From: Rhizobium sp. Q54
GTDB taxonomy: Bacteria; Pseudomonadota; Alphaproteobacteria; Rhizobiales; Xanthobacteraceae
NCBI GenBank assembly: GCA_945861895.1
Contig: CAMAWF010000006.1
Coordinates: 30,199 to 94,198, forward strand
Direction: 5' to 3'
DNA: 64,000 bases
Part shown: piece after piece, positions 8,521-16,680 of the stretch
Position numbering within the stretch: position 1 is the first letter of the stretch
How the letters are laid out: each line of letters begins with the position of its first letter
The notes under the pieces: generated by a model
Databases searched by the model: none
The model's input: the letters and a program-made list of their open reading frames with translations, nothing else
Told to the model about the DNA's origin: nothing
Position numbers and translations under genes: made by a program

Positions 8521-9286
8521 CATTTTCGAGGATATCTTCATCAACCCGCCGCTCGATCCGGCGGAGTCGGCGCGGCGCAACATGCGTCCCGCCCTGCGCA
8601 AGCGATTTTATGAAAACGCCTGTGTCGGGGCGGAGGCGGGTAGCTTCGCCGTGCTGCTCGACGGCAAGCCGGTTCGCACGCCCGCGCGCCGTGCGCTGGC
8701 GGCGCCGTCGCGCGAATTGACGCAGGCGCTGGCGGATGAATGGAACGCGCAAGCCGACACGATCGAGCCGGCGAAAATGCCGCTCACGCGATTGGCCAAT
8801 ATCGTCATCGACGCGGTGGCCGATGCGCCGGCGCCGGTCGCAAGCGAGATCGTCAAATATCTCGGCACCGATTTGGCGTGCTACCGCGCGAGCGAACCGG
8901 CGGGCCTCGTTGAGCGGCAGGCGCAGCATTGGGACCCGCTGCTGGCGTTCGCATGCGAGGCGCTGGGCGCGCGCTTCGTGCTGGCGCAGGGCATCACATT
9001 CGTGGCGCAACCCCCGGAGGCCGTCGCGGCCGCGGCAAAAGCGATCCCGCAAAATCCCTGGCGGCTCGGCGCGCTGTCCTCGATCGTGACGTTGACCGGC
9101 TCGGCGCTGATCGCGCTGGCGCTGGCGCAGGGCCACATGTCCGCCGATGCGGCGTGGGAGGCCGCGCATGTGGACGAGGACTGGCAGATGCATAAATGGG
9201 GCCGCGACGAGGCAGCGCTCGCGCGCCGTGCCTTCCGGCTGGCCGAGATGCAGGCGGCGGCAATGGTGTTGGAGCTTGTGCACTAG
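8513..9286 (+). CDS. ATP12-family F1-ATPase assembly chaperone
   Basis: A 257-residue protein of the ATP12 family, which in mitochondria helps the F1 alpha subunit assemble; alphaproteobacteria keep a homologue. Family features seen: KRFYENACV near the start, the LLDGKPVRTPARRALAAPS block (about residues 47-66), LADEWNAQ and MPLTRLANIVID. Length is normal. It starts inside the end of the HAD stump, which suggests the original genes overlapped. A separate role in ATP synthase assembly in bacteria is inferred from homology only. Confidence 0.9.
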   Translation: MRDIFEDIFINPPLDPAESARRNMRPALRKRFYENACVGAEAGSFAVLLDGKPVRTPARRALAAPSRELTQALADEWNAQADTIEPAKMPLTRLANIVIDAVADAPAPVASEIVKYLGTDLACYRASEPAGLVERQAQHWDPLLAFACEALGARFVLAQGITFVAQPPEAVAAAAKAIPQNPWRLGALSSIVTLTGSALIALALAQGHMSADAAWEAAHVDEDWQMHKWGRDEAALARRAFRLAEMQAAAMVLELVH

Positions 9287-9302
9287 CTAGCGGGATGCGG
9301 TA

Positions 9303-9394
9303 GACCCCCTCCTTGATCCTCCCCCTTTCAGGGGGAGGAGACACGTGCGGCACCGCTCCCTCCCCCTGAAAGGGGGAGGGTCGGGGTGGGGGTC
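9303..9394. repeat. GC-rich palindromic repeat (family B)
   Basis: CTCCCCCTTTCAGGGGGAG is followed after a short spacer by a second copy, CTCCCCCTGAAAGGGGGAG, so each half folds on itself and the halves are reverse complements of each other. A G-rich tail (TCGGGGTGGGGGTCC) follows. The same architecture occurs at 752-870 and 4438-4490. Confidence 0.6.
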
Positions 9395-9467
9395 CTCTTA
9401 CGCGCGAGGCAGACGCACGCGTCCCATGCTATCTCTTGGGCAGCCGGATTCCCTGGGCCAAGGGCGC

Positions 9468-11000
9468 ATGAAAGACATTCTCGACAAACTGGAAAAACGC
9501 CGGGCGCAGGCGCGCGACGGCGGCGGCAAAGCGCGCATCGAGGCGCAGCACGGCAAAGGCAAACTCACGGCGCGCGAGCGCATCGAATTGCTGCTCGACA
9601 AGGGCTCGTTCGAGGAGTTCGACATGTTCGTCGAGCATCGCTCGGCCGAATTCGGCATGGAGAAGACGAAAATCCCCGGCGACGGCGTCGTCACCGGCTG
9701 GGGCACGGTCAACGGCCGCACCGTCTATCTGTTCTCCAAGGATTTCACCGTGTTCGGAGGAAGCCTCAGCGAGACGCATGCGCAGAAAATCACCAAAGTG
9801 CAGGACATGGCGATGCGGGCGCGGGCGCCGATCGTCGGCCTGTTCGATGCCGGCGGCGCGCGCATCCAGGAAGGCGTGGCGGCGCTCGGCGGCTATGGCG
9901 AGGTGTTCAAGCGCAACGTGATCGCCTCCGGCGTCATTCCGCAGATCAGCGTCATCATGGGACCTTGTGCCGGCGGCGACGTCTATTCGCCGGCGATGAC
10001 CGACTTCATCTTCATGGTGCGCGACACCAGCTACATGTTCGTCACCGGGCCGGACGTGGTGAAGACCGTCACCAACGAAGTCGTCACCGCCGAGGAACTC
10101 GGCGGCGCGTCGGTGCACACCACCAAGTCGGGCGTCGCCGACGGCGCGTTCGAGAACGATGTCGAGTGTCTGTTGCAAATGCGGCGGCTGATCGATTTCC
10201 TGCCCGCCAACAACGCGAGCGGCGCGCCGGATTGGCCGACGCAAGACGACGCCGACCGCGAGGACAAATCGCTCGACACGCTGGTCCCGGAAAATCCCAA
10301 CAAGCCCTACGACATCAAGGAACTGATCCTCAAAGTCGCCGACGAAGCCGACTTTTTCGAAATCTCGGCGGCCTATGCCAAGAACATGGTCACCGGATTT
10401 GGCCGCATCGCGGGCCGCACGACAGGCTTCGTCGCCAATCAGCCGATGGTGCTGGCGGGGGTGCTTGATTCCGACGCCTCGCGCAAGGCCGCGCGCTTTG
10501 TGCGCTTTTGCGACGCCTTCAATATTCCCATCGTCACCTTCGTGGACGTGCCGGGATTCCTGCCCGGCACGGCGCAGGAATATGGCGGGCTGATCAAGCA
10601 CGGCGCCAAGCTGTTGTTCGCCTATTCGCAGGCCACCGTGCCGCTGGTCACCGTCATTACGCGCAAGGCGTTCGGCGGCGCCTATGACGTGATGGCGTCG
10701 AAGCATATCGGCGGCGATCTCAACTATGCATGGCCGACGGCTCAGATCGCAGTGATGGGCGCCAAGGGCGCGGTGGAGATCATTTTCCGCGCCGACATCG
10801 GCGACAAGGCCAAGATCGCCGCGCGCACCAAGGAATATGAGGACCGCTTTTTATCGCCGTTCGTCGCCGCCGAGCGCGGCTATATCGACGACGTGATCAT
10901 GCCGCACCAGACGCGGCGGCGAATTGCAAGGGCGCTGGCGATGTTGCGCGGCAAGAAAGTCGAGATGCCGTGGCGCAAGCACGATAATTTACCGGTGTGA
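9468..11000 (+). CDS. pccB: Propionyl-CoA carboxylase, carboxyltransferase (beta) subunit
   Basis: A 510-residue acyl-CoA carboxyltransferase, the usual PccB length. The two crotonase-like halves show MARGAGGAR-type stretches: [20 protein letters not shown] and [16 protein letters not shown] in the first, [18 protein letters not shown] and [15 protein letters not shown] in the second. It moves CO2 from biotin on PccA to propionyl-CoA, giving methylmalonyl-CoA. The ATG at 9468 matches the family N-terminus ([16 protein letters not shown]); the longer frame runs back into the repeat. The partner pccA lies 12 kb downstream. Confidence 0.95.
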   Translation: MKDILDKLEKRRAQARDGGGKARIEAQHGKGKLTARERIELLLDKGSFEEFDMFVEHRSAEFGMEKTKIPGDGVVTGWGTVNGRTVYLFSKDFTVFGGSLSETHAQKITKVQDMAMRARAPIVGLFDAGGARIQEGVAALGGYGEVFKRNVIASGVIPQISVIMGPCAGGDVYSPAMTDFIFMVRDTSYMFVTGPDVVKTVTNEVVTAEELGGASVHTTKSGVADGAFENDVECLLQMRRLIDFLPANNASGAPDWPTQDDADREDKSLDTLVPENPNKPYDIKELILKVADEADFFEISAAYAKNMVTGFGRIAGRTTGFVANQPMVLAGVLDSDASRKAARFVRFCDAFNIPIVTFVDVPGFLPGTAQEYGGLIKHGAKLLFAYSQATVPLVTVITRKAFGGAYDVMASKHIGGDLNYAWPTAQIAVMGAKGAVEIIFRADIGDKAKIAARTKEYEDRFLSPFVAAERGYIDDVIMPHQTRRRIARALAMLRGKKVEMPWRKHDNLPV

Positions 11001-11031
11001 CATTAGGTGATTGGGTTTTGATTATCTGGTG

Positions 11032-11460
11032 ATGAACAAAAATCAAAATAATATTGATTCTACGACAATGCCTCGCCGTGTTGCGGCGCTGGTCACTTAC
11101 CTTCAACCTTTTCGATTAATTCAAAGTGAGCAGGTCAGCGAATGGAAAACGACTCTTGATGAAATTAATAAGTGCGGTTGGGACTATGTAAAACTTCACG
11201 AAATCGCTGGCGGCCTAAATGTAGGGCTATCTTCTCCTTATCATCTTCTAGTCGCTCGCGACGGCGCTCTCGCGCTACCTCCCATTCCTGAATTGCGAGG
11301 CGATCAGGCAGCGGTTGAGTTTTTCAATCGCTGTCTTGCAGCATTCCTCCTTGGCGGGGTGTATTGTGAAGCAATTACACTCGACAATTTAGAGTTTGGG
11401 TCAGTTATCGATTGGAAATATTTGCGCGTTTTCGGACAGGGTAAGGCTGCCAGCCAATAG
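11032..11460 (+). CDS. 5' part of a split, AT-rich gene (N-terminal half of HEPN-like protein)
   Basis: This 142-residue frame (MNKNQNNIDS...) has clearly lower GC and different codon use than its neighbours, a sign of acquired DNA. It ends ...WKYLRVFGQGKAASQ. The next frame, one base over, begins at 11396 and continues without a gap, so the two are probably one gene broken by a +1 shift near 11425-11445, where TTTT occurs. No family is recognised for this half. The start is uncertain: TTG at 11011 and ATG at 11068 are alternatives and no good ribosome site is visible. Confidence 0.55.
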   Translation: MNKNQNNIDSTTMPRRVAALVTYLQPFRLIQSEQVSEWKTTLDEINKCGWDYVKLHEIAGGLNVGLSSPYHLLVARDGALALPPIPELRGDQAAVEFFNRCLAAFLLGGVYCEAITLDNLEFGSVIDWKYLRVFGQGKAASQ

Positions 11461-12130
11461 CTTTCATAAACATATTAGATACCTACAAGCCCCTCCGCTT
11501 GAAGCAATCGTACTGCTCAATCCGCGAACTGAAAAGTTGTCAACTCTTGCGAAGGCAATGGAGATAGGGCTGGCAGCTCTTGCTGATGTCCCCTCTCTCA
11601 GCGGTGAATTTTTATTAAAGGGGGTATCTGGAATCGCACGCCGTGATTGGGGTGCTGCGCTCAATAATCTGTGGATAGTCGTAGAGCAATTAACGGAGTT
11701 CTTGTGGGATATAAAAGTTCTGCAGAAAATTTCGAACGATGAAAAAATAACCGGTCGCATTGAGCAGTTAAAGGATACTCGAACTTGGACTGCTGCCGCT
11801 CGTCAGGAGTTACTGTTCCAAAAAGGGGTCTTTGATTTTATGCTTCTTCAACATCTTTACGCGGCCCGTAGATCCCGAAACGAACTAATGCACCGTGGGA
11901 CTCATCCAAGTGAAGCGGGTGCGCGTGCCGCCTATTTAGCTTTAATCGGATTATTGCGAATAGCTTTAGATGGCCGCAGTGTGCCTCTCTTTGACTTAAA
12001 TTTAGACGACCATTCGTTGTCTGACCCGTTTAAGCCAATCGAACGAGGGCCACTCAACCCAACTCTTTGGATGCCAATTCCAAAATTACCGGGTGAGGAA
12101 GAGTTGGAGCGGGAAGAGGCCAAAGCGTAA
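11396..12130 (+). CDS. 3' part of the split gene, with HEPN-type R-x4-H motif
   Basis: The frame carries RRSRNELMHRG (codons about 11876-11893 for RNELMH), matching the R-[polar]-x3-H catalytic motif of HEPN RNases, inside a helix-rich region. HEPN proteins are common in phage defence and toxin-antitoxin modules, but this example is not assigned to a known system. The true product probably enters this frame near 11430; the nominal ATG at 11396 overlaps the upstream frame. Base composition is AT-rich like the first half. It may be a decayed defence gene, a sequencing error or a frameshift product. Confidence 0.55.
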   Translation: MGQLSIGNICAFSDRVRLPANSFHKHIRYLQAPPLEAIVLLNPRTEKLSTLAKAMEIGLAALADVPSLSGEFLLKGVSGIARRDWGAALNNLWIVVEQLTEFLWDIKVLQKISNDEKITGRIEQLKDTRTWTAAARQELLFQKGVFDFMLLQHLYAARRSRNELMHRGTHPSEAGARAAYLALIGLLRIALDGRSVPLFDLNLDDHSLSDPFKPIERGPLNPTLWMPIPKLPGEEELEREEAKA

Positions 12131-12159
12131 CTCGGACGACACGAAGCAAGCGTAGAGCG

Positions 12160-12246
12160 TCATGGCCGGGCTTGTCCCGGCCATCCCGCTTAGGAGGGCA
12201 CAGTGCGTCCCTCATCGGGATGCGCGGAACAAGTCCGCGCATGACA
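12160..12246. repeat. Palindromic intergenic repeat (family A)
   Basis: CATGGCCGGGCTTGTCCCGG starts a self-complementary arm; a second arm, GCGCGGAACAAGTCCGCGCATGAC, closes the unit. It marks the right edge of the AT-rich split gene, next to the toxin-antitoxin pair. Confidence 0.6.
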
Positions 12247-12266
12247 AGGGAGGAAGTCGGCGCATA

Positions 12267-12668
12267 TCACAACTTCCTCGCCTCCACCGTCTTCATCTTC
12301 TTTGCCGCCGCCAACAATTTCGCGTCGGCGCTGACGAGGGCGCAGCGTTCGCGCTCGGCTAGCGCGAGATAGAGGCAGTCATAAATCGAGTGGTTCAGGT
12401 CGATTGCCAATTCGAGCGCGCGCGTGTGCAGTTCTTCGTTCGCGACCAACGCCTCGAAAGGGAGAAGGGCGGCCTGGGCGGCAGTGAGCGCGTCAGCCCT
12501 CGACACGAGTTCGCGCCGCACAGCCTTCCAGATCGCGCTGCCGATCTCAGCCGCGACCAGCGATGGCGCAATCAATCCGGGCTCGGCGCGAAGTGCGTTC
12601 GCGCGAGCGGAGCCGTCCTCGTCGAGCACCCATTGCACCGCGACGCTGGCATCGACGACAAGGCTCAC
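12267..12668 (-). CDS. PIN-domain toxin of VapC/FitB type
   Basis: A 133-residue PIN ribonuclease. The acidic metal-binding residues are visible: D6 in VVDASVA, E41 in VAAEIGSAIW, D97 in SIYDCLYLALAE and D115 in LVSADAKLL. PIN toxins of this class cut RNA, often tRNA or rRNA, when freed from their antitoxin. The start overlaps the antitoxin gene by 4 bp (ATGA), typical of type II modules. The target cannot be told from sequence. Confidence 0.9.
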   Translation of the reverse strand: MSLVVDASVAVQWVLDEDGSARANALRAEPGLIAPSLVAAEIGSAIWKAVRRELVSRADALTAAQAALLPFEALVANEELHTRALELAIDLNHSIYDCLYLALAERERCALVSADAKLLAAAKKMKTVEARKL

Positions 12669-12907
12669 CGATGGCGTTCATCGTTGTCGCGATCTTCGCG
12701 GATATCCGCGGTCGAGTCCCCTGAGACCTTGCCGATCTTGGCGCGGATGCGATCGACCGCCGCCCAGGCTTCCTCTCTTGTCGGCTTGACGAAATCGGTG
12801 AGCGCGTCGCGCGCGGTTTCGCTCAAGGACGCGCCTTTCGCGGCCGCCTTTTCCTTCAGCCGGCGGGCAACGGCCTCATCGACGTTGCGGATCAGAATGT
12901 CCACCAT
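12665..12907 (-). CDS. FitA/VapB-type antitoxin (ribbon-helix-helix)
   Basis: An 80-residue protein: MVDILIRNVDEAVARRLKEKA is a ribbon-helix-helix DNA-binding fold like FitA, followed by an acidic C-terminal tail that would wrap the toxin. The longer frame upstream has no support; ATG 12907 follows GGAGAACC and gives the normal family N-terminus. It is expected to neutralise the PIN toxin and repress its own promoter. A palindrome overlapping the predicted -10 box lies 47 bp upstream. Confidence 0.85.
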   Translation of the reverse strand: MVDILIRNVDEAVARRLKEKAAAKGASLSETARDALTDFVKPTREEAWAAVDRIRAKIGKVSGDSTADIREDRDNDERHR

Positions 12908-12953
12908 GACGGTTCTCCAAATGACCGTTGGCGCCGTGGCAGCGTTCGGCGCA

Positions 12954-12992
12954 TGATATCGAATTGATATCACAATCCGCGTTCACTTTCAA
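12954..12992 (-). promoter_or_regulatory. Promoter with operator palindrome for the FitAB/VapBC-type pair
   Basis: On the minus strand a TTGAAA -35 box (12987-12992) and a TATCAA -10 box (12964-12969) are 17 bp apart. TGATATC and GATATCA, separated by 5 bp, form a perfect inverted repeat at 12954-12972 that covers the -10 box. This is where a ribbon-helix-helix antitoxin would be expected to bind and repress. Inferred from sequence only. Confidence 0.55.
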
Positions 12993-12999
12993 CCGCCTC

Positions 13000-13299
13000 T
13001 TGACTTTATTCCTAAGGATAGTATTCCTATTTCCGTTCCATCCGCCGAGGGCGCCGTCATGAGGCGCCGCGAGCGGGGAGGGCGCGCACGGAAGGCCGGA
13101 GCATCGGCATCCTGCGGTGGCTAACTCGTGTGGTTACCTAAAACCACTCCACACGAGGCTGCGGGGCGTTCGGTGCTCCGGCATTCCGTGTGGCTCGCAA
13201 GGGCCAAAAGCGGAGACAGGCTACAGGCGCACCCGGCGCCTCACAAATAATACGGGCGCGGAAGTGCGCCCGCGTGAAGACGGGCGTGGACGCCCTTTT
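13000..13299 (+). ncRNA. Candidate structured RNA or complex palindromic element
   Basis: No protein gene fits here. Starting from a TTGACT box (13000-13005), the plus strand contains in order: paired GGCGCC boxes (13050-13055 with 13063-13068); a long imperfect stem (13090-13107 with 13170-13187, about 15 of 18 pairs) around a perfect 9-bp hairpin (13125-13133 with 13149-13157, CTCGTGTGG/CCACACGAG); AGGCGC/GCGCCT (13224-13240); GGGCGC/GCGCCC (13253-13271); and GGGCGT-GG-ACGCCC followed by TTTT (13282-13299), which looks like an intrinsic terminator. It could equally be a dispersed repeat. The direct repeats TATTCCTA (13007 and 13022) lie in the promoter-like part. Confidence 0.4.
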
Positions 13300-13332
13300 G
13301 CAATACGGGCGGCGAAGCTTTACTCCGCGCCG

Positions 13333-13444
13333 TCATGCCCGCGCAGGCGGGCATCCATGATGAGCCTCCGCAAAGAAAAACTTGCGGACAGTTTGCCATT
13401 GCCGAGCGGCCTCATGGATTGCCGGGTCAAGCCCGGCAATGACA
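13333..13444. repeat. Palindromic intergenic repeat (family A)
   Basis: GTCATGCCCGCGCAGGCGGGCATCC-type arm at the left and GATTGCCGGGTCAAGCCCGGCAATGAC-type arm at the right, each self-complementary. Together with the hairpin element before it this fills the 590-bp gap between the antitoxin gene and the transporter at 13499; no other gene is seen there. Confidence 0.6.
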
Positions 13445-13498
13445 AGATAGCCAAAGCGGCGAGCTGGCTTTGTAACCCCTTCGATAGGTTGAAACGCG

Positions 13499-14374
13499 AT
13501 GACCCGCGAACATATCGGCGTGCTGGCGGCGGCGGCCTCTGCCGCGCTCGGCGGCATCGCCAGTGGCACCACGCGCTTCGTCATCGGCGCCACCGATCCC
13601 GTGACGCTCGGCGTGTTCCGCTACGGCGTCGGCTTTTTGCTGCTGCTGCCGTTCGCCATCATGCTCAAGAGCCGCTGGCCGGCGCGCCAGGATTGGCCGG
13701 CAGTTGTCGGCCTCGGCGTGATGTTCTTTTTCGCTTTCTCTGTGCTGTTCAACCTCGCTTACAGCTACACCACGGCCGCGCGCGGCGCGCTCACGCTCTC
13801 CACCATGCCGCTGATGACCATGGCGGCTGCCGCCGTGCTCGGCATCGAACGATTGTCCGCGCGCAAGACCGCCGGCGTGCTGATCGCTTTTGCCGGCGTG
13901 GCCGGCGCGCTCGTGTTCGATCTTGGCAATGCGCCGGCCGGCGCCTGGCGCGGCGAAGTCATCATGGCAGGGGCGACGTTCCTGATGTCGCTGTTTAACG
14001 TCTGGTCGCGGCCCTACATCGCGCGCTCCGATCCGCTCGCCTTCATCACCGTCGGCATGGGCGCGGCGGGGCTGGGGCTGCTGGTCTGGACGCTGCTGAT
14101 CGGCGGCTTCGATGCGGTGGCGCATTTCGGCACACCGCAATGGATCGCGGTCGTCTATCTCGCGGTGATCGGCGCCGCGCTGGTGTTTTTTCTCTGGAGC
14201 TTTGCGCTTGGCCGCACAAGTCCGACCAAAACCGCCGTGACCATCACGGTCAATCCGGTGTTCGCCTCCGCCATCGGCGAGCCGATCGGTATCAATCTCA
14301 TCGTCGGGCTGGTGGCGGTCGGTGTGGGAATCGTGCTGGCCACGACTGGCGGGAGCGTGAAAGATGCCCGGTAA
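13499..14374 (+). CDS. DMT-superfamily (EamA) transporter
   Basis: A 291-residue integral membrane protein with about ten hydrophobic segments in two EamA halves. FRYGVGFLLLLPF and YSYTTAARGALTLSTMPLMT lie in the first half and WSFALGRTSPTKTAVTITVNPVFAS in the second. Such proteins export amino acids, metabolites or drugs; the substrate cannot be predicted. The ATG at 13499 fits the family N-terminus. It stands alone between the repeat and the Bug receptor gene. Confidence 0.85.
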   Translation: MTREHIGVLAAAASAALGGIASGTTRFVIGATDPVTLGVFRYGVGFLLLLPFAIMLKSRWPARQDWPAVVGLGVMFFFAFSVLFNLAYSYTTAARGALTLSTMPLMTMAAAAVLGIERLSARKTAGVLIAFAGVAGALVFDLGNAPAGAWRGEVIMAGATFLMSLFNVWSRPYIARSDPLAFITVGMGAAGLGLLVWTLLIGGFDAVAHFGTPQWIAVVYLAVIGAALVFFLWSFALGRTSPTKTAVTITVNPVFASAIGEPIGINLIVGLVAVGVGIVLATTGGSVKDAR

Positions 14375-14478
14375 CGTGCAATCACGTTTGGCTGTTTGAA
14401 AACCCAAATCGTTTTCTGCCCATTTCCCCGGCCACGCCGGACCTGTAAGCTTCTCGTTCTAATTCCTGGGGGGACAAA

Positions 14479-15432
14479 ATGCTCAGAAAATCCATATGCT
14501 TTGCTACGCTTGCCGCGCTATCGCTCGCGGCCATCGCGGCGCATGCGCAGGCGCAATATCCCGAGCGCAACATCACCTTGATCGTGCCTTACGGTGCCGG
14601 CGGCGGCACCGACACAACCGCGCGCATGCTGGCGATGGATCTTGAGGCGGCGCTTGGCAGATCGGTGACGGTGGAGAACCGGGCGGGCGGCGGCGGCTGG
14701 GTCGGCTGGGGTGGGCTCGCGCAAGCGAAACCGGACGGCTACACCATCGGCTATCTCAATGTGCCGAGCATGTATGCCGGCTATCTCGACCGCCAGTATA
14801 ACCGCAAGGAGACGCTGGAGAGCTTTACGCCGCTGATGAACCATGTGCTCGATTACAATGTGTGGGCGGTGAAGGCGGATTCCCCCTTCAAGAGCGTCAA
14901 GGACGTGATCGAGGCGGCCAAAAAAACGCCTGACACAATTACCGTCTCGGCATTCGGCGCAGGCTCCGACGACCATCTCGCCATTCTGTCGATCCAGGCG
15001 GAGAACGGCATCAAGCTCATCGCCGTGCATTACAAGGGCACGGCCGATGGCAAGACCGCGGCGCTCGGCGGTCATATCCAGGTGCTCGGCGCCAATATCA
15101 GCGAGGTGGCTGAGGAGGCCAAGGCCGGCACCGTTCGCATCCTCGGCGTGATGTCGCCGGAGCGCTCGCGCTTCCTGCCGAATGCGCCGACCTTCAAGGA
15201 ACAGGGTTACAATCAGATCTGGTCGGTGTCGCGCGGGATCGCGGCGCCCGCCGGTCTGCCGAAGGAGGTCGAGGCGAAATTGACCGCCGCCCTGGAGAAG
15301 ACCCTGTCGTCGAAGCAGCACCAGGAAAAAGCCGAGAAACTCAGCCTCGAGCCGCGCATGATCAAGGGCGACGATTACAAGAAATTCCTCAAGGACAACG
15401 AGGTCTCGACCAAGAAGCTCATGGGTTGGTAG
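14479..15432 (+). CDS. Tripartite tricarboxylate transporter receptor (Bug family)
   Basis: A 317-residue periplasmic binding protein with a signal peptide (residues 1 to about 23, cut after AHAQAQ). Bug signatures are seen: YPERNITLIVPYGAGGGTDTTAR, VENRAGGGGWVG and KPDGYTIGYLN. These receptors bind carboxylates and hand them to TctAB permeases, but no TctA/TctB genes are nearby, so it is an orphan receptor like many in this group. GGGGGGAC just before the ATG is a strong ribosome site. Confidence 0.9.
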   Translation: MLRKSICFATLAALSLAAIAAHAQAQYPERNITLIVPYGAGGGTDTTARMLAMDLEAALGRSVTVENRAGGGGWVGWGGLAQAKPDGYTIGYLNVPSMYAGYLDRQYNRKETLESFTPLMNHVLDYNVWAVKADSPFKSVKDVIEAAKKTPDTITVSAFGAGSDDHLAILSIQAENGIKLIAVHYKGTADGKTAALGGHIQVLGANISEVAEEAKAGTVRILGVMSPERSRFLPNAPTFKEQGYNQIWSVSRGIAAPAGLPKEVEAKLTAALEKTLSSKQHQEKAEKLSLEPRMIKGDDYKKFLKDNEVSTKKLMGW

Positions 15433-15459
15433 CTATCTGTTCGCCGATTTGGCGCCGCG

Positions 15460-16176
15460 CTAAAACCGCGTCGTCAATTCCGTCAGCCACGCGGGCGATG
15501 CATCGACCAAAACCGTCTCCAGATTTTTGTCGAGGCCGGTGATAATCAGCGCGCCTGCCATTATCAGCACCGCGCCCATGGCGGCCTTGCCGCCTTGGCC
15601 GGCCGCCAGCATGCGCGTGCGCCAGCGCAGCAGCGCCTCGCGCGACACCGTTCCAAAAATGAGAAGCGGCAGTGCTGCGCCGATGCCGAACACCAGCATG
15701 GTGAGCGCAACGACGCCGAGGTCCTTGCCCTGCGCGGCGAGGATGGAGGCGGCGCCGAGCGTCGGCCCGACGCAGGGGCTCCACACCGCGCCGAGCAGCA
15801 GCCCGACCATGAATTGCCCGCCAAAGCCGCACGTGGAAAATCCGCCGGTACGATTTTGAATCCAGTTTCCGGCGGGACCGGCGGCTACGGCGAACTGCGT
15901 TTGCAGTCGCGGCGTCAGCAGCACGACGCCAATCGCCAGCAGCAGAACGGCGGCGGCGTTGCGGAACAAATCCTGGTCGAGCCCGATTGAAAATCCGATG
16001 GTGGCGACGAACAGGCCAATGACGACGAACGAAAGCGCCAGCCCCGCGGCGAGCGCCACGGGGCCGAAGCGGTGTTCGGTGAGCGCCGCGCCGAGCACGA
16101 TCGGCAACAACGGCACGACGCAGGGGGACAGCGTCGAGAGAATCCCTGCCAGCAGCGCCAACCCAAGCTGAGCCAT
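15460..16176 (-). CDS. CcdA/DsbD-like thiol-disulfide transmembrane protein
   Basis: A 238-residue protein with six predicted membrane helices. The conserved cysteines of the CcdA family are present in LSTLSPCVVPLLP (first helix) and GAVWSPCVGPTLGA. CcdA moves electrons from cytoplasmic thioredoxin across the membrane to periplasmic thiol proteins, for cytochrome c assembly or repair. The thioredoxin-like gene ends 10 bp upstream, so the pair is probably one operon and functional unit. Confidence 0.88.
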   Translation of the reverse strand: MAQLGLALLAGILSTLSPCVVPLLPIVLGAALTEHRFGPVALAAGLALSFVVIGLFVATIGFSIGLDQDLFRNAAAVLLLAIGVVLLTPRLQTQFAVAAGPAGNWIQNRTGGFSTCGFGGQFMVGLLLGAVWSPCVGPTLGAASILAAQGKDLGVVALTMLVFGIGAALPLLIFGTVSREALLRWRTRMLAAGQGGKAAMGAVLIMAGALIITGLDKNLETVLVDASPAWLTELTTRF

Positions 16177-16186
16177 CGCGGCGGCG

Positions 16187-16582
16187 TCAGATCGCCTTGT
16201 TCAGCAGCGCGGCGATGGAGGCGGCGTTGGTGTCGCCGGTGGAACGGCCGGCTTCCTGCTTGCCCTTGAAGACGATCAGCGTGCTTTGCGTGCGCACATT
16301 GAAGTCGCGCAAGACGTCCTTGCGGCTGTCGAAGTCGACCACGAACACGGCAAGATTCTTGAACTTCGGATCGGCCGTGAGCTTTTGCAGGATCGGCGCC
16401 TGCGCCTTGCAGGTTGGGCACCAGGGCGCGGACACATCGATCAGGATGGGCCGGCCGGCGGTCTGCGCCGCCTCGAACGCCTTGGCGTCGAACGGCTGCT
16501 TGTCCATGGCGAAAGCAGGTGAGACGAGGGCGAGTGCGGCCGCGCATGCGAAGCCGGTGAGAAGCTGGCGTTTGGTAAGCAT
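16187..16582 (-). CDS. Periplasmic thioredoxin-like protein
   Basis: A 131-residue protein with an N-terminal signal peptide (hydrophobic residues 8-25, ending near SPAFA) and a thioredoxin fold with active site SAPWCPTCKAQAP (WCPTC). It is expected to be kept reduced by the CcdA-like protein that follows, and to act on periplasmic disulfides. The substrate is unknown; cytochrome c genes are not nearby. Confidence 0.88.
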   Translation of the reverse strand: MLTKRQLLTGFACAAALALVSPAFAMDKQPFDAKAFEAAQTAGRPILIDVSAPWCPTCKAQAPILQKLTADPKFKNLAVFVVDFDSRKDVLRDFNVRTQSTLIVFKGKQEAGRSTGDTNAASIAALLNKAI

Positions 16583-16680
16583 GAATAAATTCTCCGGTTG
16601 GATAGGGCGGACCCTAGCCGGACCGGGGGACTTATCGATTCACGTTTTGCCGTGCCCGGATCACGGTTTCGTGCGCGGGC

